Source: Candidatus Desulfofervidaceae bacterium
GTDB taxonomy: Bacteria > Desulfobacterota > Desulfofervidia > Desulfofervidales > Desulfofervidaceae
DNA: 64,000 nucleotides
Assembly: GCA_027064585.1 (NCBI GenBank)
Contig: JAMOPI010000036.1
Span: 127,777-191,776, forward strand
Reading direction: 5' to 3'
The notes under the pieces were generated by a model that worked only from the letters and a program-made list of their open reading frames with translations, did no database searches and had not been told where the DNA came from. The translations under genes and the position numbers were made by a program. This document shows positions 43,976 through 52,983 of this stretch, piece by piece (position 1 is the stretch's first letter; each line of letters starts with the position of its first letter).

Positions 43976-44104
43976 AAAAAAATTGTTTTGTTATGGCATA
44001 CTTCTGGGGTTTCTTGGAGGGCAATCACGGATTTTGGGCAGGTTATTTTACCTTTAAACTCTCCCATTTTTTCTTTTTTTATGTTATCATTTGTTCAAAA
44101 AACT

Positions 44105-44929
44105 ATGCGGAAAGTACAGTTATTTAGTTTATTTATTCTTTTATATCTATCACTGCTTACGCATCTCTTTGCACAAGATTTATTTGCTCCCCTAGAAGAA
44201 AAACTAGTGAATGATGGGTTTAGTCTTAAATTAATTAAAAAGCTTTATCAGCAACCCCAGGTGAAATTTCTGGATCAAACCATAAGGATCTACATGACCT
44301 ATAAAGAAAGCAGGTTGAATTATAGGCAATTTTTAGATCCAAGGCTCATTCGTATGGGTAAGGCATATTTGAAAGAACACAAGGACATTTTGCTTAAGGC
44401 ACAATCAAAATACGGTGTCTCTCCTCACATTATTGTTGCCCTTTTGACGATAGAGACACGCCTAGGTCAGTATCTAGGGCGATATAGGGTGTTTAATGTC
44501 CTTTCAAGTCTTGCCTTGGTAGGAATAAACAAAGATCTCTCTTCCTCTTTGAATTTGCCTCAAACGCTCATTCCTCGCTTAGAAAAAAGGGGCAAATGGG
44601 CCTATAAAGAGCTTAAGGCCTTTCTTTGTTATACCCAGAAAAACGGCTTTGATCCTCTTTTTATAAAAGGTTCGTTGGCCGGGGCCTTTGGTATTCCTCA
44701 ATTTGTTCCTACAAGTGCCATTAAGTTTGGTTGTGACGGTGATGGAGACGGACGCGTTAACCTCTTTGATCATGACGATGCTATCATGAGTGTGGCCAAA
44801 TATCTATGGGCACATGGTTGGAAGCCTAACCTTACCCAAAGGCAAAAGGAAAAGATATTAATGTCTTATAACCATAGTCCTTATTATACACACACTATTC
44901 TCAACTTAGCCCAAAGGGTAGAGGACTAA
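44105..44929 (+). CDS. mltB: Membrane-bound lytic transglycosylase B (MltB-like, GH103)
   Basis: About 274 residues starting at ATG 44105, which begins a signal peptide (RKVQLFSLFILLYLSLLTHLFA). The mature enzyme cleaves peptidoglycan strands by lytic transglycosylation. LLTIETRLGQYLGRYRVFN holds the catalytic glutamate near residue 118, and GSLAGAFGIPQFVPTSA and DGDGDGRVNLFDHDDAIMSVA are family motifs. No lipobox cysteine is seen, so it may be periplasmic. A longer frame from 43919 runs through repeat copy B and is rejected. The 3' end overlaps waaA by 4 bp. Confidence 0.88.
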   Translation: MRKVQLFSLFILLYLSLLTHLFAQDLFAPLEEKLVNDGFSLKLIKKLYQQPQVKFLDQTIRIYMTYKESRLNYRQFLDPRLIRMGKAYLKEHKDILLKAQSKYGVSPHIIVALLTIETRLGQYLGRYRVFNVLSSLALVGINKDLSSSLNLPQTLIPRLEKRGKWAYKELKAFLCYTQKNGFDPLFIKGSLAGAFGIPQFVPTSAIKFGCDGDGDGRVNLFDHDDAIMSVAKYLWAHGWKPNLTQRQKEKILMSYNHSPYYTHTILNLAQRVED

Positions 44930-46194
44930 AGACTTAAAGTTCTTTTTATGATCTCCAAATATCGTTCTCCTACTCCCTGATTGCACGCAATGAGATTCCT
45001 TCCTTGTTTTCCCACAAATTGAGCTAAATCCTTATTTTCTAAAAGCAACCTTGCCCATTGAAAAAGACCTCTTTCGTTTTTTACTTGTAAGGCAGCCCTT
45101 GCTTCTAACATCTGCTGGGCAATAGTGCTAAAATTAAACATATAAGGCCCAAAAATGACAGGTTTTGCCCAACGCGCGGCCTCTAAGGGATTATGACCTC
45201 CTACAGGTACAAAGCTACCACCTAAAAAAACAAAATCAGCTACCGCATAAAAATCAGCCAATTCGCCTAAGGTGTCTAAGATAATGACCTGCGGTTCAGC
45301 CTCGGTTGGTCTTGTGCGACGACTGGTAACAAAACCCATGCGTTGGCTTAAGGCTGTTACTTCATCAAAACGCTCAGGATGACGAGGAGCAATAATCAAA
45401 CAAAGAGAGGAAAACACTCGCAGAAGGGCCTTATGCACCCTTAATGTGATTTCATCCTCACCCCGATGGGTACTCCCTGCCATCCAGATAGGCCTTGTTT
45501 GGTCAATACCAAGTATCTTTTTTTGCCTGTTTATCCTTTGTTCATCTATAGGCGGCAGGTCAATATCAAACTTTAGGCTCCCCATTACCCTAAGGCGATT
45601 CTTAGGGAAGCCAAAAGAAAGAAACCTCAATGCGTCTTCCTCCCGCTGTACGCCAATAAAAGATAGGGACCGAATAATTTTAGAAAACCATGGTTTAATT
45701 AAACAATAACGCCTATAAGAACGTTCAGACATGCGCGCATTAATTAAAAGACAAGGAATCTGTCTTTCTTTAAGTATGCGCAAAAAATTAGGCCAAAGGT
45801 CTGTTTCGGTTAAAATCACCAACCTGGGCCTAATCCTTTTTAGATATCGTTCAATCACTGGCGGCAGGTCCAGGGGAAAATAATCGATCCCCTCAACGGT
45901 ATTTTTAAGCTGTTTTACCGCAATCTCATGTCCAGTCAGGGTGCTAGCGGTAAAGAAAAGAGGAAACTTAGGGTAATAAGCGTGCCACTTTTTCACCAAG
46001 GATACAACTGAGAGCACTTCTCCTACCGAGAGGGCATGAAACCAAATAGGATCGTTGACAAAAGCAATTCCTGACTGGATAAGGTGTTTCCCTAGACGGT
46101 TGGTAACATAGTGTTTTATCTTCTTTTGAAAGAACCCAAGGGGAAGAGCAGCACTAGTCGCCAACCAGAGACTAACACTATAAATTCGCCACAA
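44926..46194 (-). CDS. waaA: 3-deoxy-D-manno-octulosonate (Kdo) transferase WaaA
   Basis: 422 residues, a GT-B enzyme (GT30). WaaA attaches Kdo to lipid IVA at the inner face of the inner membrane, using an N-terminal anchor. DPIWFHALSVGEVLSV near residue 50 includes the catalytic acidic residue, FTASTLTGHEIA follows, and WMAGSTHRGEDEIT (near 238) and GGSFVPVGGHNPLEAARWAKPVIFGP (near 335) bind CMP-Kdo. The presence of WaaA in addition to the lpx genes shows a real lipopolysaccharide. It is followed upstream by the cysteine-cluster gene, one base away. Confidence 0.93.
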   Translation of the reverse strand: MWRIYSVSLWLATSAALPLGFFQKKIKHYVTNRLGKHLIQSGIAFVNDPIWFHALSVGEVLSVVSLVKKWHAYYPKFPLFFTASTLTGHEIAVKQLKNTVEGIDYFPLDLPPVIERYLKRIRPRLVILTETDLWPNFLRILKERQIPCLLINARMSERSYRRYCLIKPWFSKIIRSLSFIGVQREEDALRFLSFGFPKNRLRVMGSLKFDIDLPPIDEQRINRQKKILGIDQTRPIWMAGSTHRGEDEITLRVHKALLRVFSSLCLIIAPRHPERFDEVTALSQRMGFVTSRRTRPTEAEPQVIILDTLGELADFYAVADFVFLGGSFVPVGGHNPLEAARWAKPVIFGPYMFNFSTIAQQMLEARAALQVKNERGLFQWARLLLENKDLAQFVGKQGRNLIACNQGVGERYLEIIKRTLSL

Positions 46195-46195
46195 C

Positions 46196-46765
46196 TTAAT
46201 TCTCCCAGTTAGGTCTGATAAATCCAGCCTTGACTAGCTTTTGCACAAAGGGATAAGTAGATTTTCCTTTTAAATAGGCCTCTTTAAAACCAGGTATGGC
46301 AAAGAGGCTAACGATAAAGCTTAAATGGCCGGTATAGCCCTGAACGTCAAGTTGGGTAATGCCTTTAATGATTTTTTGAGAGAGGTTAAACACCTGGCGG
46401 TGAATAACAGGCATGCCCTTTTCACATTTTTTTAGAGAATAAAGCCAACGGCAACTAAACGGCCGGACTTCATAGATAAGGCAACTATCATCCCTGGCCA
46501 GGAAGGGACAGGTTGCGTATTTGCCCTTTTTTCTCTTTTGAATGTCCTTTTTTAATTTTTTTCTTATTTCCGCTAAATTTTCAACTCTATCCAGATACCT
46601 AAAAATAACAAAACCTTCAAGGGTAGTTGCCTCTATTCTGGGCATGTGCTTGCAGCAATCTGCACAACCCTTTTGACAAACTGCCTCCTTTTTAAATCCT
46701 CTTGCCTCCTCCTCAAACTGTTGGTAAAGCTGATTTAAGCGCGTAATGCTCTCCTCAATATTCAT
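46196..46765 (-). CDS. YkgJ-family cysteine-cluster protein
   Basis: About 189 residues. Cysteines CQKGCADCCKH near residue 30, a CPFLARDDSCLIYEVRPFSCRW stretch near residue 95 and a later Cys are the UPF0153/YkgJ signature, thought to bind zinc or an iron-sulfur cluster. The function is not established. Start ATG 46765 fits the family; the frame runs on upstream into the neighbouring OmpA gene but is not family-like. Four bases separate it from the preceding stop, so it belongs with the VWA-OmpA gene in one operon. Confidence 0.75.
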   Translation of the reverse strand: MNIEESITRLNQLYQQFEEEARGFKKEAVCQKGCADCCKHMPRIEATTLEGFVIFRYLDRVENLAEIRKKLKKDIQKRKKGKYATCPFLARDDSCLIYEVRPFSCRWLYSLKKCEKGMPVIHRQVFNLSQKIIKGITQLDVQGYTGHLSFIVSLFAIPGFKEAYLKGKSTYPFVQKLVKAGFIRPNWEN

Positions 46766-46769
46766 GATT

Positions 46770-47882
46770 TTACTCGGTAACGGCACAGGGAGGCATAAGT
46801 AGATATATCTCTGCCCGCCGGTTTTTAGCCCTGCCTTCAGGCGTTTGGTTAGAAGCAATAGGCCTTGTCTCCCCGTAGCCAATAATAACGCTCTGATAAG
46901 GATGGATATGAAAACGATGCGTAAGATACGCCTTTATTGCCTCAGCCCGACGTAAGGAAAGCCTTAAGTTGTAAATTCTTCTTCCCTTATTATCGGTATA
47001 ACCAGCAATTATGACTCTTGCTCCTGGATGAACTTTCAGACACTTGCCTATTTTTTCTAATTTTTGATAATACTTTGGATTTAGCTTTGCACTGTTAAAA
47101 TCAAATCTAACAATAAGTTTCAACCCAGGTGTGCAAGCAAACCTTTTAATTACCAGTTTTTTTCTCGGTCTGGGCTTATTAATTACCACTTTTTTTCTCG
47201 GTTTAGGCTCAAGTTTTAACTCCTTTATCGCTAGTACCTTTTGGACAAAAGTTTTCATCTTGTTCTCTATAATCAACTCCTCAGCTTTGACAAAAAAACC
47301 AGCTCCATTTTCAGTGATCTGCCTTAAAACTCGTTCTCCCCGCTTGGCCTTTCCGATCATGATGGCCGAGATAGCAACCTTGTCCCCGTATTTTCCCTTA
47401 ATTTGTTTTGCTACTTCCTCTGCCTTGGGTGGCCAGTTCTCTAGACCATCACTTAAAATAACCAGAGCAATCTTTCCCTTTAAAGCCTTCATATCCTTTT
47501 CGGCATATCTTAAGGCCACGCCTAAAGGGGTTGGACCAATCCCTGGCTTAATTTTTATAACAGATTTCAACAACTCTTCCTTTTCCAAAATCTTAGGACC
47601 ATAAAGTACTTGTGTAGGTAGCCTAAATAGACTGATTCCCCTACCAAAGCTTCGCACTATCACCTCCAAATGGGAAGAAGGAAGTTGAGAAATAAACGCA
47701 GTTAAGGCCTTTTTTAAAATATCTATTTTCCGTTTTCCCTGCACCAAAGAACGCATTGAACCAGAGGCATCTATTAAGATAACGAGACCATCCTTGCCAA
47801 CTATTAAATGCTGGTCTGCCTCAAGTATCCATGGGATAAAAAGGGCAAGGATAAAGATGACGCAAAGCCAAAATCTTCTCAT
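46770..47882 (-). CDS. VWA domain-OmpA domain fusion, exported
   Basis: 370 residues. Signal peptide (WLCVIFILALFIPWILEA), then a von Willebrand A domain with the metal-binding DASGSMRS (MIDAS) near residue 37 and a later LSDGLEN, a basic linker with a repeated PRKK motif (about 225-245) and a C-terminal OmpA-type peptidoglycan-binding domain (IIAGYTDNKGRRIYNLRLSLRRA ... NRRAEI). It probably tethers to the cell wall and binds a ligand through the metal site. Its partner is unknown. It precedes a cysteine-cluster gene on the same strand. Confidence 0.82.
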   Translation of the reverse strand: MRRFWLCVIFILALFIPWILEADQHLIVGKDGLVILIDASGSMRSLVQGKRKIDILKKALTAFISQLPSSHLEVIVRSFGRGISLFRLPTQVLYGPKILEKEELLKSVIKIKPGIGPTPLGVALRYAEKDMKALKGKIALVILSDGLENWPPKAEEVAKQIKGKYGDKVAISAIMIGKAKRGERVLRQITENGAGFFVKAEELIIENKMKTFVQKVLAIKELKLEPKPRKKVVINKPRPRKKLVIKRFACTPGLKLIVRFDFNSAKLNPKYYQKLEKIGKCLKVHPGARVIIAGYTDNKGRRIYNLRLSLRRAEAIKAYLTHRFHIHPYQSVIIGYGETRPIASNQTPEGRAKNRRAEIYLLMPPCAVTE

Positions 47883-47973
47883 TTTTCATAATTTGAAAAG
47901 TTTTTTCCAATATAACACAGGTTTTCCTAAGAAGCAATTATAAATTTGGCCAATATCCCCCTGCTTTATTTCT

Positions 47974-48810
47974 TTACTCCTTATTTATCTCAGCTAGACC
48001 TGAATGGTCTCCTTGTAGGTATTTCTCTAAATGCCGTTTTACCTTCTGAATATCCTCTGTCTGGGGAAGATAAGAGATAATCCTTTCTACATATCCCCTC
48101 TTCCTTATCTCCTTAAGGGTAGGTAAAAAATTGATGTCAAAGAGCCAGCTAAGGAGCATAAGCTTCATGTCGTTTTTGCACTGCATCAGTTTTAAATCTG
48201 AGATGCGATTGTTAAGGATATCATTGATAATGGCGAAAGAATAACCGTTTCCTTCAGGCAAATCTAATTCAATGGTAGATTTAGAAGAAAGTGGCCTTTC
48301 ATAATGCATCACAAAAACATGAAACACATCTAGTTTGTCAGCATCTCGTATCAACTTGCTGTAAAATTCCATCTCAGGCGAAAGTCCTTTGGGTAAAAGC
48401 CGCACATTATGATACATTATGGCATTACAAATAATTTCTTGGATATTTAAAGGCAAATGTTGCAGTATTTTCTCGCGTTTAATTGTTTTGACACTTAATA
48501 AAGCATGATTTTCTGAATGTGCATCCCTAAAAGTGCCATATTTTTCATACTGTTCAAACCGGCCTACATCGTGAAAGAGACCAATGGTTTTAGCCAGAAA
48601 TAATTGTGGTAAGTTTAAGCCCAACTCCTTTCCAATGCGAACAATCTCTTGACAAACGCGAAGGGTATGTTTTTCCTTTAAAGCAATAATCCCTTGTTCT
48701 TCTTTGGTCTTGCCCTGGTAAAAGCCTTTTACATAAGACTTAAACCAACGGTAAAAAGAGAAAAACTCCCGTGCGTTTACGCCTTCTTCTTTAAAAGAAG
48801 TCCTTTTCAC
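47974..48810 (-). CDS. HD-domain phosphohydrolase
   Basis: 278 residues. HD superfamily: H near residue 48 in EKHTLRV, the HD pair in IGLFHDVGRFEQY near residue 78, and D in LIRDADKLDVFHVFVM near residue 150 complete the metal-binding set. Phosphohydrolase activity on nucleotides or second messengers is likely, but the substrate cannot be told. The 5' end overlaps the AMMECR1 gene by 20 bp; co-expression is expected. Confidence 0.75.
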   Translation of the reverse strand: MKRTSFKEEGVNAREFFSFYRWFKSYVKGFYQGKTKEEQGIIALKEKHTLRVCQEIVRIGKELGLNLPQLFLAKTIGLFHDVGRFEQYEKYGTFRDAHSENHALLSVKTIKREKILQHLPLNIQEIICNAIMYHNVRLLPKGLSPEMEFYSKLIRDADKLDVFHVFVMHYERPLSSKSTIELDLPEGNGYSFAIINDILNNRISDLKLMQCKNDMKLMLLSWLFDINFLPTLKEIRKRGYVERIISYLPQTEDIQKVKRHLEKYLQGDHSGLAEINKE

Positions 48811-49342
48811 TAAACACCTCAGCTGAAAAGATGTAAATTTCAGCCCCTGAGCGCCAACACCCTGGCGGCAATCCAGCCTTCATACAGGTATGATCTAAAA
48901 ACTGATACCGATCCCAACCATACTCAGTTGCCACTTGCGGCAAAAGCACTCCCCTATAAAATCCTTTGACTAAAAAGATACCATGCTTGCCTACTTCTAT
49001 TTGTTCTACGTCGGTAATGCGCTGTAAGGGAGAGAGAACAGAAATTTCTATCTCTAGTTCTGAAAACTCCTCTTTAGTTAAAGGAGGAAAGCGGGGATCC
49101 CGAAAGGCAGCCTCAATGGCCATCTCCTGCACGGTCAAAAACAGAGGTTTTTCTCCAATAAGAGAACCGATACATCCCCGCAACTGACCGTGTTTGTGTA
49201 AGGTTACAAAGGCGCCGCAAGGTTTGGTCAATACTCCATTTTTTACCTCTACTCTAGGCTTGGGCTCATTATTTAAAGCCGCCCAAATGGTATCCCTTGC
49301 CAGTTTTAACAAAAAACGTTTTTGTTCATCCGTAAGCTGCAT
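48791..49342 (-). CDS. AMMECR1-domain protein (AmmeMemoRadiSam system protein A)
   Basis: 183 residues. The HGQLRGCIGSLIG motif near residue 50 is the signature of the AMMECR1 family, whose biochemical role is unknown. In other genomes it is often found with a Memo-like protein and a radical-SAM protein; neither is adjacent here. It directly follows the nicotinate phosphoribosyltransferase gene (1 bp overlap) and overlaps the HD gene, forming a three-gene minus-strand run. Confidence 0.85.
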   Translation of the reverse strand: MQLTDEQKRFLLKLARDTIWAALNNEPKPRVEVKNGVLTKPCGAFVTLHKHGQLRGCIGSLIGEKPLFLTVQEMAIEAAFRDPRFPPLTKEEFSELEIEISVLSPLQRITDVEQIEVGKHGIFLVKGFYRGVLLPQVATEYGWDRYQFLDHTCMKAGLPPGCWRSGAEIYIFSAEVFSEKDFF

Positions 49343-50703
49343 TAGCTTTCTCCTAATTCCTTTTCTCTTACCTTAAAAATTACTTGATTTTGGAGCTTTT
49401 GTAAACCAGGAGATATCTGTACAGGAAAGTGCTCAGGTGCCTTTAGGCGTTTGTAACGCTCATCTAGCTTGGCAAACTCCTCTTTAAATCGTTCCCTTAT
49501 GACCTTTAGATCTTCAGACGGTTTAATTCTTTTACCATTTTTCATTACCTGTTTTAGGATTGGCTCTCCATCCAAGGTTTCGTCTCTTAGGGCAATGATG
49601 TCCTGCTTTAACCGTCCCTCTTTCTCTATCCGAAAGACCTGTTTTTCTCCCACAAGGGTGCGTTTGCCCGTACTAAGCTTTAAAACCGGCCTTCCATCAT
49701 ATTGGACTAATTTATAAGCAAGATCTGTATAAGGGGCATCGGCCGAAACCCCCATTTTGGTGCCCACACCAAAGGCATCTATTTCTGCTCCCTGCTCAAG
49801 TAAGTGGGCAATCTTATATTCGTCTAACCCACCGCTAGCAAAAATGCTTACCTCTTGCAACTCAGCCTCGTCTAAAACCGCCCTTACTTCTTTGCTTAAC
49901 CGCACCAAATCTCCACTGTCTAGCCGTACCCCTTTTAATTTTTTTCCCGCCGCCGCCATCTCCTTTCCCACAATAGCCGCCTTGTGGGCTCCGATAATGG
50001 TATCATAAGTGTCAATCAATAGCACTGTATTTTCAGGAAACATCTCAGCAAATGCCCGGAAGGCATCTATTTCTCTTTCGAAGCTAGTCACAAAGGAATG
50101 GGCCATGGTGCCAAAGACAGGGATGTTATAAAGCTTGCCAGCAAGGACATTACTTGTGCCGATAAATCCAGCAATATAACTTGCCCTTGCTACCTTAAGC
50201 CCAGCGTCTATTCCCTGCGTTCTTCTTAAAGAAAAGTCTACAAGCTTTCTTCCCTTGGCCGCATAGACACACCTAGCAGCCTTAGTGGCGATGGTTACTT
50301 GCAGGTTTATGGCGTTCATAACAAAGGTTTCTACCAGTTGGGCCTCAATAATAGGGGCCGTAATTTCCAGCACAGGCTCTTCCTTAAAAAATATCCTTCC
50401 TTCGGGAATGGCAAAAACATCTCCTGTAAAGCGTAAATTGCTTAAATAATGAAGGAAATCCTCACTAAAGAGTTTAAGGGAAGCCAAATAATCCAAGTCA
50501 TCTTGTGCAAAGTGGAAAGATTCAAGCAGATTTAACACTTCTTCTAAGCCGGCACTGACAAAATAGCCTCGGTGGGGAGGATATTCACGGATAAAAAGGC
50601 TAAAAGTAGCCGGGGCAAACATCTGATGGTGATAGTAACAAGCGGCCATCGTAAATTCATAAAGATCAGTCAAGAGCGCAAGATTGTTATAATATCCTTT
50701 CAT
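49342..50703 (-). CDS. pncB: Nicotinate phosphoribosyltransferase
   Basis: 453 residues. It joins nicotinate and PRPP to nicotinate mononucleotide in NAD salvage. LLTDLYEFTMAACYY at the N-terminus, SLRRTQGIDAG near residue 155, GTMAHSFVTSFEREIDAF near residue 200 and GVRLDSGDLVRLSKEV near residue 260 are conserved family segments. The length is in the usual range for the short bacterial form. The first gene of the run with AMMECR1 and HD genes, it is divergent from recN over a 162 bp gap. Confidence 0.92.
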   Translation of the reverse strand: MKGYYNNLALLTDLYEFTMAACYYHHQMFAPATFSLFIREYPPHRGYFVSAGLEEVLNLLESFHFAQDDLDYLASLKLFSEDFLHYLSNLRFTGDVFAIPEGRIFFKEEPVLEITAPIIEAQLVETFVMNAINLQVTIATKAARCVYAAKGRKLVDFSLRRTQGIDAGLKVARASYIAGFIGTSNVLAGKLYNIPVFGTMAHSFVTSFEREIDAFRAFAEMFPENTVLLIDTYDTIIGAHKAAIVGKEMAAAGKKLKGVRLDSGDLVRLSKEVRAVLDEAELQEVSIFASGGLDEYKIAHLLEQGAEIDAFGVGTKMGVSADAPYTDLAYKLVQYDGRPVLKLSTGKRTLVGEKQVFRIEKEGRLKQDIIALRDETLDGEPILKQVMKNGKRIKPSEDLKVIRERFKEEFAKLDERYKRLKAPEHFPVQISPGLQKLQNQVIFKVREKELGES

Positions 50704-50828
50704 TCTTCACCTTCCTGTTTGTTTTACCTTCTTATACAAAAAAATATTTGGGTTTACAACTCTATTTATTCTTTTTTTTGTCCATTAACCTAATAATATG
50801 TAACTTTCACAAATTGCTAGCTATGAAG

Positions 50829-50857
50829 TTGACAAACATTGGCTTTCTGGCTTAATT
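50829..50857 (+). promoter_or_regulatory. Candidate recN promoter giving a possibly leaderless mRNA
   Basis: TTGACA (50829-50834), 17 bases, then TTAATT (50852-50857), a weak -10 box. The recN ATG at 50866 is only 8 bases after it and has no ribosome-binding sequence, so the message could begin at or near the start codon. Confidence 0.4.
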
Positions 50858-50865
50858 TAATTTTG

Positions 50866-52545
50866 ATGTTGGAGCAACTACATGTAGAAAATCTGGCTAT
50901 CATTGAACATCTAAACATTCAATTTCACCCTGGGCTTAATGTCATCACCGGTGAGACCGGCGCAGGTAAGTCTATCATTGTCAATGCCATCAAGTTACTT
51001 ATGGGAGAACGAGCGACCAAGGAGATGGTGCGCTACGGGAAGGAAAGTGCAGTTATTGAGGCCTTTTTTACAGGAAAACAAGAGGTTTGGGAAAAAACAC
51101 TGTTAGAAGTAGGTATTGAGCCTGCAGAAGAGCTTTTGGTTAAACGGATTATCAATAAGGAAGGCAAAAACAGGGTATTTATTAACGGCCAACTGGCTAC
51201 CTTACAGATGCTGCAGCAAGTGATTTCGCCTCTCCTCACCCTCTCTGGACAGCATGAGTATCAGCATCTTCTTCTGCCCTCTTATCAATTAGAAATTCTG
51301 GACGCCTTTGCCGAATTAGAAGAGGAAAAAAAGAGGTGGCAGCGGCTTTATTCTCAATTTTTAAAGGCGCTTAAAGATAAAGAGGCATTGTCTCAAAGGA
51401 TCAAACAACAGGCAGAAAGAAGAGAGTTGCTTCTTTTTGAAATTCAAGAGATAGAAAATGCCCGTCTTTCACCCCATGAAGAGGATGAACTAAAGGAAGA
51501 AAGAAGGCGCTTGCGTCACATAGGTTTTTTAAAAGAATTGGCGGATAAGGCCTACTGGCAACTTTATGGCGAAGAAAACGCCATTACATCTAACTTGGCC
51601 AGTTTGGAACGGGAGATGGAAGAGGCCGCAGGCTATGATCCTAGGTGGAAAAAGTGGCTGGAAAACTTAAGACAAGCCCTTTATCAATTGGAAGATTTAG
51701 CCCATAGTCTTAAGGATTACGGGGAAACCCTCTTTTTTGAACCAGACCACCTTGAAGCCATAGAAGCGCGTTTAGCAGAAATCTCAAGGCTAAAAAAGAA
51801 ATATAAGGTAGCTGATGTTAAGGAACTATTAGCCTTAAAAGAGAAATTTGTTCAGGAGTTAGAAGCAAGTGAAAATTTAGAAGACCAAATAAGAGAAATA
51901 GAAAGGCAGAGCAATCGGCTTAAGACAGAACTAATAGAACTTGCCCAGCAGATCCGGGCACAAAGGGAGAAAAAGGCAAAGGAACTCCAGGAAAGGTTGA
52001 CTTCTTTTTTAAAGACCTTGGGGATGAAGCATGTTACTTGTGAGATAGCCCTAAGACCTTTAAAGAGCGGCTTAAAATTAGAAGAAAATGTATGGGTAAA
52101 TGAAAACGGAGCTGAAGAGGTAGAATTTCTCTTTTCTGCCAATGTAGGTGAGCCTTTGCGTCCTTTAAATAAAATTGCCTCTGGTGGGGAATTGGCCCGA
52201 TTTTTATTAGGGCTAAAAAGCATTTTGGGAATAAAGGCCGGCACAGAAACGATTGTATTTGATGAGATAGATACAGGCGTTGGGGGTGATATAGGAACTT
52301 TAATTGGCCAAAAGCTAAAACAACTGGCCCAAAGTCATCAAGTTATATGCATTACTCACCTTCCACAGATTGCCTGTCAGGCAGACATACATTTTAAGGT
52401 AGAAAAACAGATTAAAGATCAACAGACAATCACTACTATTTACCCTTTAAATCCAGATGAAAGAATAAATGAAATTACCCGTATGTTAGGCGGAAAGTTT
52501 TCTTCACGTCCCTATGCTGAAGCCCTCTTAAAGCAGGCTCAATAA
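50866..52545 (+). CDS. recN: DNA repair protein RecN
   Basis: About 559 residues, an SMC-like ATPase in double-strand-break repair. Walker A GETGAGKS near residue 30, LSGQHEYQ near residue 125, a central coiled coil (about 155-370), signature ASGGELARFLLGLK near residue 440 and Walker B FDEIDTGVGG near residue 465 are present. The ATG at 50866 begins the conserved MLEQLHVENLAIIE; the longer frame from 50839 is unlikely. There is no Shine-Dalgarno sequence. The 3' end overlaps acyP by 7 bp on the opposite strand. Confidence 0.93.
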   Translation: MLEQLHVENLAIIEHLNIQFHPGLNVITGETGAGKSIIVNAIKLLMGERATKEMVRYGKESAVIEAFFTGKQEVWEKTLLEVGIEPAEELLVKRIINKEGKNRVFINGQLATLQMLQQVISPLLTLSGQHEYQHLLLPSYQLEILDAFAELEEEKKRWQRLYSQFLKALKDKEALSQRIKQQAERRELLLFEIQEIENARLSPHEEDELKEERRRLRHIGFLKELADKAYWQLYGEENAITSNLASLEREMEEAAGYDPRWKKWLENLRQALYQLEDLAHSLKDYGETLFFEPDHLEAIEARLAEISRLKKKYKVADVKELLALKEKFVQELEASENLEDQIREIERQSNRLKTELIELAQQIRAQREKKAKELQERLTSFLKTLGMKHVTCEIALRPLKSGLKLEENVWVNENGAEEVEFLFSANVGEPLRPLNKIASGGELARFLLGLKSILGIKAGTETIVFDEIDTGVGGDIGTLIGQKLKQLAQSHQVICITHLPQIACQADIHFKVEKQIKDQQTITTIYPLNPDERINEITRMLGGKFSSRPYAEALLKQAQ

Positions 52546-52817
52546 AGGATAGAAAACCGTTCAAATTCTCCCCGGTACGGTTGCCATTCCACCTTTACTT
52601 CTTTTACCCTTGCCCAGGGCGGACCTTCATGACACCACTTAATAATTTCTTCAATTGCCTTTTTATCTCCTTCAAATACCGCCTCTACCCTGCCATCAGG
52701 TAGATTCCTCACCCATCCTTTCAGACCTAAACGTAAGGCCTCATCTTGGGTAGAAGCCCGGAAAAATACCCCCTGGACCTTTCCAGAAATAAACACATGT
52801 GCCCTTGCCTTTTCCAT
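52539..52817 (-). CDS. acyP: Acylphosphatase
   Basis: 92 residues, the normal size. It hydrolyses carboxyl-phosphate bonds such as in acetyl phosphate. The GKVQGVFFRAST motif near residue 13 binds phosphate with its arginine, and GWVRNLPDGRVEAVFEG near residue 34 supplies the catalytic asparagine. It is a single minus-strand gene convergent with recN. Upstream, CCACA and TGTGG arms flank a T-rich loop at about 52829-52844, too short to call a terminator. Confidence 0.93.
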   Translation of the reverse strand: MEKARAHVFISGKVQGVFFRASTQDEALRLGLKGWVRNLPDGRVEAVFEGDKKAIEEIIKWCHEGPPWARVKEVKVEWQPYRGEFERFSILY

Positions 52818-52983
52818 GCCCCCTCACCCCACATATTTTTGTGGACGATTATATAACATAAAAAATGGGCTTAAACAACTTTCTTTTGAAGTCCACGTCC
52901 AAGGAGTTGATTTTTCTGGCAAATTAAGTTATAAGCTGGTTGTTTATAAATCCCGTCTCTAAGAGGCACATACGAGGAGTAAG

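Larger units (their letters stand above)
43763..44038 (+). repeat. Intergenic inverted-repeat element, copy B (full length, 276 bp)
   Basis: Outer ends are inverted repeats of 17 bp with 15 matches: CCCAAAATTCGCGATTG (43763-43779) and the complement of CCCAAAATCCGTGATTG (44022-44038). An inner module (43783-43911) is bounded by TATAGTATTCCGC and the inverse of GCGAAGGCACTATA. Its core pairs GCTCGCTC with GAGCGAGC and GGCACAG with CTGTGCC, in a sequence unlike copies A and C. Homology with copy A runs across both ends but not the core. No ORF was seen. Confidence 0.8.
43713..44104. other. Divergent intergenic region with repeat copy B
   Basis: 392 bp without a gene, mostly repeat copy B (43763-44038). 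The 65 bp before the mltB ATG is T-rich and shows no convincing -35/-10 pair. The frame of mltB is open back to 43919, through the repeat, but that part is not like the family. Confidence 0.7.

Noticed and set aside
43919-44104. A longer mltB start at 43919
   Set aside because: That stretch lies in repeat copy B, has no family similarity, and the signal peptide begins at 44105.
47131-47604. An ORF of 157 codons opposite the VWA-OmpA gene
   Set aside because: Its hydrophobic, low-complexity sequence is a shadow of the real gene on the other strand.
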